From positions 7,148,353 through 7,212,352 of the forward strand of contig CP054936.1 in NCBI GenBank assembly GCA_013364255.1: a DNA stretch of 64,000 nucleotides, read 5' to 3'. The position numbers and the translations under genes were made by a program. Below, piece by piece: positions 25,387 through 34,363 of the stretch. The notes beneath the pieces were generated by a model. It did no database searches and was not told the DNA's origin. It saw only the letters and a program-made list of their open reading frames with translations. This DNA is from Streptomyces seoulensis. Its GTDB lineage: Bacteria > Actinomycetota > Actinomycetes > Streptomycetales > Streptomycetaceae. Within the stretch, counting starts at the first letter, position 1, and the number at the start of each line of letters is the position of its first letter.

Positions 25387-26784
25387 ATGGATGAGGACAG
25401 CAGGTACGAGGCGGTGCGGAGCCGGGACGGCAGGTTCGACGGCGAGTTCTTCTTCGCCGTCGAGACCACCGGGATCTACTGCCGTCCCAGCTGCCCGGCC
25501 GTGACGCCCAAGCGGCCCCACGTGCGGTACTACGCCACGGCCGCCGCCGCCCAGGGCGCGGGGTTCCGCGCCTGCCGCCGGTGCCGCCCGGACGCGGTGC
25601 CCGGCTCCGCCGACTGGAACGTGCGCGCCGACGTCGTCGGCCGGGCGATGCGCCTGATCGGCGACGGCGTGATCGACCGGGAGGGCGTCGCCGGGCTCGC
25701 CGCCCGGCTCGGCTACAGCGCCCGGCAGGTGCAGCGGCAGCTCACCGCCGAACTCGGCGCCGGCCCCGTAGCCCTCGCCCGCGCCCAGCGGGCCCACACC
25801 GCCCGCGTCCTGCTCCAGACCACCGACCTGCCGGTCACCCACATCGCCTTCACGGCCGGATTCGCCAGCGTGCGGCAGTTCAACGACACCGTACGGGCCG
25901 TCTACGCGGCGACCCCGAGCGAACTGCGCGCCGCCGCGCCCCGCACCCGGCGCCGCCCGGCCACCGCCCCCGCCGCCGGCATCCCGCTGCGCCTCGCCCA
26001 CCGGGGCCCCTACCAGGCCGGCCCCGTCTTCGACCTGCTCCAGCACGAGGCCGTGCCCGGCGTGGAGGAGATGACCGGACGGCCGGGCGCGCGGACCTAC
26101 CGGCGCACCCTGCGCCTGCCCCACGGCGCCGGGATCGTCGCCGTCGATGAACGCACCCGCGCGCCCAGGACCTCATCCGGCACCCGGCCGGGCGGCTGGC
26201 TGGAGGGCCGGCTGCACCTGACCGACCCGCGCGACCTGACCACGGCCGTGCAGCGGCTGCGCCGGCTGTTCGACCTCGACGCCGACCCGTACGCCGTCGA
26301 CGAGCGGCTCGGCGCGGACCCGCGGCTGGCCCCGCTGGTCGCCGCCCGCCCCGGGCTGCGCTCGCCCGGCACCGCCGACCCCGACGAGGCGGCGGTACGC
26401 GCGCTGGTGGGCCCGGCGGCCGCCGCCGAGCTGGTACGCCGCTACGGCAAGGCGCTGGACGCCCCCTGCGGCAGCCTCACCCACCTGTTCCCCGAACCCG
26501 CCGTTCTCGCCGGGGCCGAGCCGCACGGCACGCTGGGCGCCCTGACCGCCGCCCTCGCCGACGGCGCCCTACGGCTGGACCCGGGCGCCGACCGCGACGA
26601 GGCGCACCGGGTGCTGCTCGCCCTGCCCGGTCTGACCGCCGCCGTGGCCGCCGCCGTCCGCACCCGCGCCCTCGGCGACCCCGACGCCGCCCCGCCCGAG
26701 GCGCTCACCCCCGACAGCTGGCGCCCCTGGCGCTCGTACGCACTCAACCACCTGCGCGCAGCAGGGGAGTGGGAGATCCGATGA
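25387..26784 (+). CDS. Ada-AraC-AlkA fusion (alkylation response) with shortened glycosylase part
   Basis: The 465-residue protein fuses an Ada N-terminal zinc domain, an AraC-type DNA-binding region and an AlkA-like C-terminal half. Cys32, Cys36, Cys63 and Cys66 have the spacing of E. coli Ada Cys38, 42, 69 and 72, so methyl-phosphotriester sensing is likely intact (YCRPSCPA, RACRRCRPD). The AraC helices follow at 85-190. The AlkA half (205-465) has the expected N-terminal domain, but its helix-hairpin-helix reads LPGLTAAVAAAV and the segment between GDPDA and SWRPWRSY is much shorter than usual, lacking the catalytic-Asp block. It may act as regulator only. ATG 25387; the next gene overlaps by four bases. 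Confidence 0.85.
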   Translation: MDEDSRYEAVRSRDGRFDGEFFFAVETTGIYCRPSCPAVTPKRPHVRYYATAAAAQGAGFRACRRCRPDAVPGSADWNVRADVVGRAMRLIGDGVIDREGVAGLAARLGYSARQVQRQLTAELGAGPVALARAQRAHTARVLLQTTDLPVTHIAFTAGFASVRQFNDTVRAVYAATPSELRAAAPRTRRRPATAPAAGIPLRLAHRGPYQAGPVFDLLQHEAVPGVEEMTGRPGARTYRRTLRLPHGAGIVAVDERTRAPRTSSGTRPGGWLEGRLHLTDPRDLTTAVQRLRRLFDLDADPYAVDERLGADPRLAPLVAARPGLRSPGTADPDEAAVRALVGPAAAAELVRRYGKALDAPCGSLTHLFPEPAVLAGAEPHGTLGALTAALADGALRLDPGADRDEAHRVLLALPGLTAAVAAAVRTRALGDPDAAPPEALTPDSWRPWRSYALNHLRAAGEWEIR

Positions 26785-27356
26785 TGACCGCCGCCGAACA
26801 CCTGTCGACGCCCGGAGCGACGGCGGCCGCCGCAGCCGCGGCCGCCCCCATGGCGCCGCCCGACGCGGCCACGACGTACTGGACCCGGCTCGACAGCCCC
26901 CTCGGGCCGCTGCTCCTGACCGCCGACCCGTCCGGCGCCCTGACCTCGCTGTCGGTGCCCGGCCAGAAGGGCGGCCGCGCGGTCGAGCCGGACTGGCTGT
27001 GCGATCCGGCGCCCTTCCGCGCGGCCGAGGAGCAGCTGCGCGCCTACTTCGCCGGTGAACTCAAGGAGTTCACGCTGCCGTTGCGCAGCTCCGGCAGCGA
27101 CTTCCGGGAACGGGTGTGGGCCGCCCTGGACACCGTGCCGTACGGCGCGACCACCACGTACGGAGAGATCGCCGCGCGGATCGGGGCCTCCCGGGCGGCG
27201 GTTCGGGCCGTCGGCGGCGCGATCGGCGTCAACCCGCTGCTGGTGGTGCGCCCTTGTCACCGGGTGATCGGCGCGGACGGCTCGCTCACCGGGTACGCGG
27301 GCGGGCTGGAGCGCAAGACGGCGCTGCTCGCCCTGGAGGGCGTGCTCGGCCGCTGA
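26781..27356 (+). CDS. ogt: Methylated-DNA-protein-cysteine methyltransferase
   Basis: The 191-residue suicide enzyme removes methyl groups from O6-methylguanine and O4-methylthymine. The acceptor motif RPCHRV is visible with Cys159, preceded by the helix-turn-helix VPYGATTTYGEIAARIG and followed by GYAGGLERKTALLALE. The N-terminal 35 residues are Ala-rich and variable. The start ATG overlaps the stop of the Ada-AlkA gene (ATGA), so the two form one adaptive-response operon. The upstream Ada domain, once methylated, would be the logical activator of both genes. Confidence 0.95.
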   Translation: MMTAAEHLSTPGATAAAAAAAAPMAPPDAATTYWTRLDSPLGPLLLTADPSGALTSLSVPGQKGGRAVEPDWLCDPAPFRAAEEQLRAYFAGELKEFTLPLRSSGSDFRERVWAALDTVPYGATTTYGEIAARIGASRAAVRAVGGAIGVNPLLVVRPCHRVIGADGSLTGYAGGLERKTALLALEGVLGR

Positions 27357-27364
27357 GTCCGCCG

Positions 27365-28354
27365 TCAGCGCCGCCGTTCCCTGGCCACCCAGCCGCGTTC
27401 GTAGGCGTGCCAGCCCAGTTGCAGCCGGGTGGTCACCCCGGCCAGCTCCATCAGCCGCTTCACCCGGCGCTGCACGGTGCGCAGACCCAGATCGAGCTGC
27501 TTGGCCACGCTCGCGTCGGTCAGCCCGGCCAGGAGCAGCGACAGCACCTCCAGATCGGTGGCGTCCGGGCCGTCCGGGTCCTGCTCGGTGACACCGGACG
27601 CGCCCAGCCGCAGCGGCAGTCCGGTGCGCCACACCGACTCGAACAGCCCCGACAGCAGCTCCAGCAGACCGCTGGCGTGCACGACGAGCGCGGCCGGCTC
27701 CGCCGAGTGCGTGGTCAGCGGCACCATCGCCAGCGCACGGTCGGCCACCACCAGCTTGGTCGGCACCTCCTCGACCACCCGCACCTGCTCGTCCCGGCCG
27801 AGCGCGGCCGTCAACTCCGCGATGCCGTGCGGCTGGTGGAGCACCGCGCGCTCGACCACCACCCGGTAGCGCACGCCGCGGCCGGCCGCCTGCTCCTCGG
27901 CGTCGTTCTCGCTGCCGGAGACGGCGACCGGGTTGTCGGTGACCAGTGCGCACACCTCCTCGTTCGCGCCCAGCTGGAGCTGGAGGAAGCGCTGCGCGAC
28001 GGCGGGGGCGCCGGTGACCACCTCCACCAGATCGTGCACCGCGGGTTCGGCCGCCGCCGCCCGGTACTCCTCCGCGAGCAGGGCCGCGGCCAGCTCCGCC
28101 TTCTCCAGTTCGTGCCGCTGCTGGGTGAGCAGCGCGCCCAGCGCCACGCCGGGCGGTGCGGCGACCCAGCGGCCGGGCCGCGCGGAGGACTGCGCGGCGA
28201 GCCCGTGCCGCTCCAGGCGGCGCAGCGCGTGCTCGGTGTCCCGCTCGCCGAGCATCAGCCGCCGCGCGAGGTCGGGCACCTCGGCGGCGCCCACGGACAC
28301 CAGTGCCCGGTACGCCGTCTCGTGCCGCTCGTCCAGACCTATCGCTGCCAGCAT
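27365..28354 (-). CDS. LuxR-type regulator with TrmB-like N-terminus
   Basis: The 329-residue protein begins with a winged-helix region (residues 1-75, LDERHETAYRALVSVGAAEV) like TrmB-family sugar or stress regulators. A middle segment (120-240) resembles a degenerate phospholipase D-like ligand domain seen in such fusions, and a LuxR-type helix-turn-helix closes the protein (LLLAGLTDASVAKQLDLGLR, then TVQRRVKRLMELAG). This TrmB/LuxR architecture is frequent in Streptomyces and is generally of unknown target. ATG 28352-28354 follows GGGGAGGGA. It converges on ogt (eight bases apart) and is divergent from the PP2C gene. Confidence 0.82.
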   Translation of the reverse strand: MLAAIGLDERHETAYRALVSVGAAEVPDLARRLMLGERDTEHALRRLERHGLAAQSSARPGRWVAAPPGVALGALLTQQRHELEKAELAAALLAEEYRAAAAEPAVHDLVEVVTGAPAVAQRFLQLQLGANEEVCALVTDNPVAVSGSENDAEEQAAGRGVRYRVVVERAVLHQPHGIAELTAALGRDEQVRVVEEVPTKLVVADRALAMVPLTTHSAEPAALVVHASGLLELLSGLFESVWRTGLPLRLGASGVTEQDPDGPDATDLEVLSLLLAGLTDASVAKQLDLGLRTVQRRVKRLMELAGVTTRLQLGWHAYERGWVARERRR

Positions 28355-28751
28355 CGGCTGCCGTCCCTCCCCAATCGGGCGCTGTGCCACGGTGTTCGCG
28401 GCGGGCCCGCGGTGGCGGGAAACGGCCACGGCGCAAACCCGCCTCCCAACATCATCGCCGTACCCGTGGTCCTCCTGACAAGGTGGCATCACCGAAGCAT
28501 CGATGTGCCGCCCCGGAGGCCGTGGCCTGCGTGGACGCCGGCTGCGTGCGGCGGCCGTCCGTACGTGACCCGGTTCCGGGTCGCCCAGGTGTCGCCGGGC
28601 GGTTCTCCCGTGGGGGGTGGGACCGCCCGGCGGCTGCATTTCGTACGGGAGTGCGGGGCGTCACCCGACGGGTCCGTTCGCCGGGCGGGTGCGCGCCGGA
28701 TTTTCGCGTTGCCCCGTTTCCCCGCGGCCCGCGCGGTGGACAATTGAGGGC
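28355..28751. other. Divergent intergenic region, 397 bases
   Basis: This region separates the LuxR gene (minus) from the PP2C-type gene (plus). It carries a perfect 11-bp inverted repeat (cgccgggcggt with its complement) at 28593-28632 that could be an operator or hairpin. No supported gene was found; a 21-codon frame starting near 28504 has no ribosome binding site. Confidence 0.45.
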
Positions 28752-31700
28752 ATGAGCCAGCAGGGGGGAAGGCCCACCGGTCACGAGGACGACTGGTGGC
28801 GGCAGTTGTACGACGACTCGACGGCGGACACGGGTCCGACGGCCGCGGCCGATTCCCTGGACGACCGCTTCGCCTCGGCCGCCGACGCGCTGGAGGACGC
28901 CGAAGGCGCCCCACCACCGCAGGCGACGGCCCCGGGCCACCGGACCGACGCCCGCGCGGATGCCCCGCCCGGCACCGACACCGCGGCCCGCCCCGGCGAC
29001 GGACGGAGCGATGAGCACGGCGACGGCCGTGTCGGGGGCCATCGCGGCGGTGACGGCCGTGCCGGTGCTGAGCGGGGCTCGGACGAGCAGGGCTGGGACG
29101 AGGAGTGGTACTCGTTCGGCAAACGCCCGCCCTCGGCTCCGCCGGAACCGGCCGTGCCCGAGCCGCGCGCGGCCGACCGGGCCACGGAGCAGGCCGCCGA
29201 CTCAGGCGTGACCGACTCGCGCGCTGCCGACCGGCGCGCGGCCGAGCCGCCCGTCACCGACCTGGCCGCTGGCCCGCCCGTCGCCGAGCCGCCCGCCACC
29301 GGTGCGTTCGCCGCCGAGTCGCCCGCCGGCGCGTCCACGGCCGCGCCGCCTGCCGGTGGCGCTGCGCAGGGGCCCTCCGGGCCGTTCGCCGGGTCGCCCG
29401 CCGAGGTGCCTCCCAAGCCGTCGAGCGCGCCGCCGCGGGCCACGGGTTCCGCGCCCGGTTTCGGTCCCGACCCCGGGCGGCCCTGGGCGGCCGGGGACGG
29501 CGCCGAGTCGGCGAAGCCCGGTCGCGCCCCCGCTCCCGACGTCCCGTCCCCAGCCCCCGGGCCGGACTGGTGGCGCCGGGCGCCGCAGGCTGCCGCGCCG
29601 ACCTCCGCCACCAGCTCGCACCCGCCCGCCCCCGGCACGCCGTCGCGGCCGCCCGCGCCACCGCGCCCGCCAGCGCCCCCGAACGCGCCCGCGCTCGACG
29701 ACACCGCAGGGAGCGCACCCACCGGTGCGCACGCCCCGCAGGCCCCCTCCTGGCAGGACCCCGCCCGGCAGGGCTCCTCCCCTGCAGGCCGTTCCCCGGA
29801 GGCCCCCGCCCCGGCGGGCCCGTGGAACACCGAGGCCCCGGCCCCGCAGACCCCAGCGGCTTCCGCCGCAACGGCTCCTGCTCCGGAGCCCCCGGCCCCG
29901 GCGGACTCCTGGACCGTCGACGCCCCAACACCGCAAACCTCCGCCCCGCAGGCGTCCGCCCCGACGGCCCCCTCCTCGACGGCCCCTGCTCCGGAGGCCC
30001 CCGCCCGGGCGGACTCCTGGACCGTCGACGCCTCGGCACCGCAAGCTTCGGCCCCGCAGGCGTCTGCCCCGACGGCCCCCTCCTCGACGGCCCGCCTCTC
30101 GGCGGCCTCGGCCCCAGCGGCCCCGGCCCCGGCGGACTCCCGGACCGTCGAGGCACCGGCCCCGCACGCTTCCTCCTCGCGGGCCTCCTCCCCGGCGGAT
30201 TCCTGGACGGTCGAGGCCCCCGGCCCGCAGAATTCCGCCTCGCAGGACCCCTCCCCGAAGACCCCCGTCCCAACGGACTCCTGGGCCACCCCGGCCCCGC
30301 AGGATTCCTCGCGGGAGGCCCCCGCCCCGGTGACCTCTGCTCCGGAGGCCCCCGCTTCGGATGCCCCAGCCCCGTTGGAGCCAGCCCCGTCGGACCCCAC
30401 CCTGGCGGCCCCTGCCCAGTGGGGCCCCGCCCCGGAGGCCCCCGCTCGGGCGGACTCCTGGACCGTCGACGCCCCGGCACCGCAAGCCTCCGCCCCGCAG
30501 GCGTCCGCCCCGACGACCGCCTCCTCGGCGGCCCCTGTCCCAGAGGTCCCACCCCCGTCGGCTCCGGCCCTGCCGGCCCCTGCCCCGGAGGTCCCCACCA
30601 CGGCTGGCCCCGCCCCGGAGACATCCACTCCAGTCGCCCCCACCCCAGCCGCGCCCACCACAGCCGCCTCCGCCCCGGCAGCCCCGCGCACCGTAACCCC
30701 CGCGCCCCCGCCCCCTTCCGCGCACCCGCAGCCCTCCTCGCCCCCGCCGACCTCACCGCCCCCGCAGCCCAGCCCCGCCGAAGTCGCGGGCTCAGGCGTC
30801 CCGCATGTCCCCGAACCGCCGTCCTCGTCGTCGCCGCCCCCGCTGACCGTCGCGTACGTCGGGTCGGGGCCGCCCACCTATGACGCGGAGCCGACCGCGT
30901 TGCCGGGGGGCGATCCGGAGGAGCTGGACGAGGGGGACGAGCCGGTGCCGGACACGGTGCTGGACGGGGCCCGGTACGGGACCTGCACGCTGCGCGCCGT
31001 GTCCTTGCGCGGAGACTCCCCGCGCTACCGGGGCGAACCGCGCCGCGACGCGCTGCTCACCGTCCGGTTCGGCAGCGGCGACCAGGCGCTGGTACTGGTC
31101 GCGGCGGCGACCGGCGCCCGCACCTCCCCGCAGGCGCACCGCGCGGCCGCCCAGGCGTGCCGGTGGATCGCGCGGGCCGTGGGCCGCAGCCACTCCCGGC
31201 TGGTGGAGGACATCCGCGCCGGCCGGCGCGGGGAGCTGAAGGCCGGGCTGCACCGCCTCACCGACCGCACCCTCGGCAAGCTCCGCGCCGCCGCCGCAGA
31301 ACGCGGCGTCGACCCGGAGGAGTACACGGCCGGGCTGCGCTGCCTGCTGCTGCCCGCCGACCCCGAGTGCCGGGTGCGGGTCTTCTTCGGGGTCGGCGCG
31401 GGCGGACTGTTCCGGCTGCGCGGCGGCGCGTGGCAGGACATCGAGCCCCCGGCGCCCGGTCCCGCCCCGGAGACCGGGACGGCCGCCCCGGCCGAGGGCG
31501 ACCACCTCACCCTGGACCTCGGGCTGCCCGCCCCATCGGGTCCGTACGCCCCCGCGTCCCCGCCCGAGCCGCCCCGCGAGCCGTTCCGGTTCCGGGCCTC
31601 CCTAGCCCGGCCGGGTGATGTGCTGCTGATGTGCACCCAGGGCCTCGCCGACCCGTTGCGCGGCGAGGCGGAGCTGGCCGCGCGGCTGGCCGGACAGTGG

Positions 31701-31805
31701 TCGGACGCCGCCCCGCCGGGCCTGGCCGCGTTCCTCGCGGACGCCCAGACGCGGGTCAAGGGGTACGCGGACGACCGTACGGCGGCCGCCGTGTGGGAGG
31801 CGTGA
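28752..31805 (+). CDS. Very large Pro/Ala-rich protein with degenerate PP2C-like domain
   Basis: The 1017-residue protein starts at ATG 28752 with a Trp-containing acidic head (HEDDWWRQLYDD). About 650 residues of Pro, Ala, Ser and Asp follow, including a repeat of DSWTVDAP (see 29815-30540), and then a globular C-terminal domain of about 300 residues. That domain matches PP2C in outline (GTCTLRAVSLRGDSPRYRGE, LVLVAAATGAR, LMCTQGLADPL, ADDRTAAAVWEA). The Asp-Gly-x-Gly-Gly metal motif is replaced by AATGA and the NED motif by RRDALL, while the late DDRT motif remains. Catalysis is therefore doubtful. It may be a scaffold or sensor. No signal peptide is seen. Confidence 0.75.
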   Translation: MSQQGGRPTGHEDDWWRQLYDDSTADTGPTAAADSLDDRFASAADALEDAEGAPPPQATAPGHRTDARADAPPGTDTAARPGDGRSDEHGDGRVGGHRGGDGRAGAERGSDEQGWDEEWYSFGKRPPSAPPEPAVPEPRAADRATEQAADSGVTDSRAADRRAAEPPVTDLAAGPPVAEPPATGAFAAESPAGASTAAPPAGGAAQGPSGPFAGSPAEVPPKPSSAPPRATGSAPGFGPDPGRPWAAGDGAESAKPGRAPAPDVPSPAPGPDWWRRAPQAAAPTSATSSHPPAPGTPSRPPAPPRPPAPPNAPALDDTAGSAPTGAHAPQAPSWQDPARQGSSPAGRSPEAPAPAGPWNTEAPAPQTPAASAATAPAPEPPAPADSWTVDAPTPQTSAPQASAPTAPSSTAPAPEAPARADSWTVDASAPQASAPQASAPTAPSSTARLSAASAPAAPAPADSRTVEAPAPHASSSRASSPADSWTVEAPGPQNSASQDPSPKTPVPTDSWATPAPQDSSREAPAPVTSAPEAPASDAPAPLEPAPSDPTLAAPAQWGPAPEAPARADSWTVDAPAPQASAPQASAPTTASSAAPVPEVPPPSAPALPAPAPEVPTTAGPAPETSTPVAPTPAAPTTAASAPAAPRTVTPAPPPPSAHPQPSSPPPTSPPPQPSPAEVAGSGVPHVPEPPSSSSPPPLTVAYVGSGPPTYDAEPTALPGGDPEELDEGDEPVPDTVLDGARYGTCTLRAVSLRGDSPRYRGEPRRDALLTVRFGSGDQALVLVAAATGARTSPQAHRAAAQACRWIARAVGRSHSRLVEDIRAGRRGELKAGLHRLTDRTLGKLRAAAAERGVDPEEYTAGLRCLLLPADPECRVRVFFGVGAGGLFRLRGGAWQDIEPPAPGPAPETGTAAPAEGDHLTLDLGLPAPSGPYAPASPPEPPREPFRFRASLARPGDVLLMCTQGLADPLRGEAELAARLAGQWSDAAPPGLAAFLADAQTRVKGYADDRTAAAVWEA
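29815..30540 (+). repeat. Coding repeats of the ADSWTV(D/E)AP type
   Basis: At least five in-frame copies of (A/T)DSWT(V/A)(D/E)AP, separated by Pro/Ala/Ser/Gln runs of about 25-35 residues, lie inside the linker of the PP2C-type gene. Copies begin near 29905, 30010, 30130, 30198 and 30447, with partial copies near 29820 and 30274. DNA identity between the copies at about 30000 and 30447 is high, indicating expansion by unequal recombination. Confidence 0.7.
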
Positions 31806-31880
31806 GCGCGGCGGCTGTGAATTCATGGACCCAGAGGAATCCGCACCGCAGCGCGGGAGACCGAAGGGCGTCCAGCAGCC

Positions 31881-33623
31881 ATGGCCAAGCAGAACGTCGC
31901 AGAACAGTTCGTCGACACCCTCGCCCGCGCCGGCGTCAAACGCCTGTACGGCGTCGTGGGGGACAGCCTCAACCCGGTCGTCGACGCGGTGCGCCGCCAT
32001 GCCGCCATCGACTGGGTCCACGTCCGGCACGAGGAGACCGCAGCCTTCGCGGCCGGCGCCGAGGCGCAGATCACCGGGAAGCTCGCGGCCTGCGCAGGAT
32101 CCTGCGGCCCCGGCAACCTCCACCTCATCAACGGCCTCTACGACGCCCACCGCTCCATGGCCCCGGTGCTCGCGCTCGCCTCGCACATTCCCTCCGGCGA
32201 GATCGGCCTCGGCTACTTCCAGGAGACCCATCCGGACCGGTTGTTCCAGGAGTGCAGCCACTACAGCGAGCTGATCTCCAGCCCGAAGCAGATGCCCCGG
32301 CTGCTGGACACCGCCATCCAGAACGCGGTCGGCCGCGGCGGCGTCAGCGTGGTGACCCTGCCCGGCGACATCGCCGACGAGCCCGCCCCCGAGAAGTCCG
32401 CCGAGACCGCGATCGTCACCTCCCGGCCCACCGTGCGGCCCGGCGACGCCGAGATCGACGAGCTGGTGCGGATGATCGACAAGGCCGACAAGGTCACCCT
32501 GTTCTGCGGCAGCGGCACGGCGGGCGCGCACGCCGAGGTGATGGAGTTCGCCGGGAAGATCAAGTCACCCGTGGGACACGCCCTGCGCGGCAAGGAGTTC
32601 ATCCAGTACGACAACCCGTACGACGTCGGGATGAGCGGGCTGCTCGGTTACGGCGCCGCCTACGAGGCCACCCACGAGTGCGACCTGCTGCTCCTGCTCG
32701 GCACGGACTTCCCGTACAACGCGTTCCTGCCCGACGACGTGAAGATCGCGCAGGTCGACGTGCGGCCGGAGCACCTGGGCCGCCGCTCCCGGCTCGACCT
32801 GGCCGTGTGGGGCGATGTGCGCGAGACGCTGCGCTGTCTGATCCCGCGGGTGCGGGAGAAGAAGAACCGGCGCTTCCTGGACCGGATGCTCAAGAAGCAC
32901 GCGGACGCGCTGGAGGGCGTGGTCAAGGCGTACACCAGGAAGGTCGACCGGCACGTGCCGATCCACCCCGAGTACGTGGCCGCCGTGCTGGACGAAGTGG
33001 CCGCCGACGACGCCGTGTTCACCATCGACACCGGTATGTGCAACGTCTGGGGCGCCCGCTACATCTCGCCCAACGGCCGCCGCCGGATCATCGGTTCGTT
33101 CTCGCACGGCTCGATGGCCAACGCGCTGCCCATGGCGATCGGCGCGCAGTTCACCGACCGGCGCCGGCAGGTCGTCTCGATGTCCGGGGACGGCGGGTTC
33201 GCCATGCTGATGGGCGACTTCCTGACCCTGGTCCAGTACGACCTGCCGGTGAAGGTCGTGCTGTTCAACAACTCCGCTCTCAGCATGGTGGAGTTGGAGA
33301 TGCTGGTGGCCGGACTGCCCTCCTACGGCACCGCCAACAAGAACCCGGACTTCGCCGCCGTCGCCCGCGCCTGCGGCGCCCACGGAGTGCGGGTGGAGAA
33401 GCCCAAGGAACTGGCCGGGGCGCTCAAGGACGCCTTCCGCCACAAGGGTCCGGCCCTCGTGGACGTCGTCACCGACCCCAACGCGCTGTCCATCCCGCCG
33501 AAGATCAGCGCCGAGATGGTGACCGGGTTCGCCCTGTCGGCGTCCAAGATGGTGCTGGACGGCGGGGTCGGCCGGATGGTGCAGATGGCCCGCTCCAACC
33601 TCCGCAACGTGCCGCGCCCCTGA
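31881..33623 (+). CDS. poxB: Pyruvate:quinone oxidoreductase (pyruvate oxidase)
   Basis: The 580-residue ThDP/FAD enzyme oxidises pyruvate to acetate and CO2, passing electrons to quinones at the inner membrane face. Typical blocks are GVVGDSLNPVVDAVRRH, VRHEETAAFAAGAEA with the ThDP Glu, GSCGPGNLHLINGLYDA, a middle FAD domain (CGSGTAGAHAEV) and the ThDP motif GDGGFAMLMGDF ending in LFNN. Length is close to E. coli PoxB, and the C-terminal tail could be the membrane-binding segment. ATG 31881 follows GAAGGG. It stands 75 bases after the PP2C-type gene and could be read through from it. It gives an acetate-forming bypass of pyruvate dehydrogenase. Confidence 0.93.
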   Translation: MAKQNVAEQFVDTLARAGVKRLYGVVGDSLNPVVDAVRRHAAIDWVHVRHEETAAFAAGAEAQITGKLAACAGSCGPGNLHLINGLYDAHRSMAPVLALASHIPSGEIGLGYFQETHPDRLFQECSHYSELISSPKQMPRLLDTAIQNAVGRGGVSVVTLPGDIADEPAPEKSAETAIVTSRPTVRPGDAEIDELVRMIDKADKVTLFCGSGTAGAHAEVMEFAGKIKSPVGHALRGKEFIQYDNPYDVGMSGLLGYGAAYEATHECDLLLLLGTDFPYNAFLPDDVKIAQVDVRPEHLGRRSRLDLAVWGDVRETLRCLIPRVREKKNRRFLDRMLKKHADALEGVVKAYTRKVDRHVPIHPEYVAAVLDEVAADDAVFTIDTGMCNVWGARYISPNGRRRIIGSFSHGSMANALPMAIGAQFTDRRRQVVSMSGDGGFAMLMGDFLTLVQYDLPVKVVLFNNSALSMVELEMLVAGLPSYGTANKNPDFAAVARACGAHGVRVEKPKELAGALKDAFRHKGPALVDVVTDPNALSIPPKISAEMVTGFALSASKMVLDGGVGRMVQMARSNLRNVPRP

Positions 33624-33687
33624 TCCGCGCCCCGCGCGAACCGCCCGCCGCCGGGCGGGAGAAGCGTCGTACTCCGGCCAACTTCGC

Positions 33688-33707
33688 CGACCGTTCGGTC
33701 GTTGACA
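33688..33707 (+). promoter_or_regulatory. Palindrome next to a consensus -35 hexamer
   Basis: cgaccg-tt-cggtcg (33688-33701) abuts TTGACA at 33702-33707, about 95 bases upstream of the ATPase gene start. No clear -10 hexamer follows at 17 bases, so promoter activity is uncertain. Confidence 0.35.
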
Positions 33708-33801
33708 CTTCCACATGACTGGCGCGGGTCGGGCTGGGCATGGATCCCCGTGAACGTGTTCGAGCTGGAGGGGAACCGAGATCGGCACGCGGGCGGGGGA
33801 G

Positions 33802-34287
33802 ATGGAGAGTCAGGTACGAGGAGGCGGTCCCACGGCGACCGGGGCCTTCGCGACCGGAACGGCGGCGGACGGGCCCGGGACCGGGGCACGGCGCCCACCG
33901 GCTCCGCAGCTCCGGCGCAGGCTGCCCCGGGCGGATCTGCGCGCGGTGCCCGAGGCGCGCCGGGCGCTGCGCGAGCTGCTGCGCCAGTGGGGGCCGCCGG
34001 ACGGCTCGGACGTCGCCGAACTGCTCACCAGCGAGCTGGTCACCAACGCGCTCGTGCACACCGACGACGACGCCATCCTGACCGCCACCGTGTCACCGAG
34101 CGGACTGCGGGTGGAGGTACGGGACTTCGTGCCGCAGCGGCCCCGGCCGCGGGTGCCGGAGGCCGCGGCCGACACCAACGGCAGGGGCCTGGTCCTGGTC
34201 GAGTCCCTCGCGGACGCCTGGGGCGTGTGCGCGCACGAGGTCGGCAAGTCGGTCTGGTTCGAGCTGACCGGGGCGCAGGCCGCCTGA
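33802..34287 (+). CDS. Anti-sigma-type ATP-binding protein (GHKL fold)
   Basis: The 161-residue protein has a histidine-kinase-like ATPase fold with no kinase dimerisation part, like RsbW or SpoIIAB. The N-box is in SELVTNALVHTDDD and a G-box in NGRGLVLVESLADAWGV; the final strand is VWFELTG. In Streptomyces dozens of such proteins act as anti-sigma or regulatory ATPases. ATG 33802 is preceded by a G-rich ribosome binding site. No anti-anti-sigma partner is adjacent; the PP2C-type gene two genes upstream is the nearest candidate partner. It ends four bases from a 19-bp bidirectional terminator. Confidence 0.85.
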   Translation: MESQVRGGGPTATGAFATGTAADGPGTGARRPPAPQLRRRLPRADLRAVPEARRALRELLRQWGPPDGSDVAELLTSELVTNALVHTDDDAILTATVSPSGLRVEVRDFVPQRPRPRVPEAAADTNGRGLVLVESLADAWGVCAHEVGKSVWFELTGAQAA

Positions 34288-34288
34288 A

Positions 34289-34332
34289 CGTCGGGAAGGG
34301 CGCGACCCGTCGCGGTCGCGCCCTTCCCGACG
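34289..34332. terminator. Perfect 19-bp bidirectional hairpin terminator
   Basis: cgtcgggaagggcgcgacc pairs perfectly with 34314-34332 around a 6-base loop, directly between the converging ATPase and DUF2637 genes. Confidence 0.92.
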
Positions 34333-34363
34333 GCGTTGTCGGCGTCCTACCGGACCCCGTGGC

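Noticed and set aside
28504..28569. A 21-codon small ORF
   Set aside because: It has no ribosome binding site and its arginine-rich product looks like GC-driven chance coding.
28781..30877. A 698-codon Gly/Ala-rich minus-strand frame
   Set aside because: It is the mirror of the Pro/Ala-rich repeats of the plus-strand PP2C-type gene; composition and lack of a ribosome binding site argue against translation.
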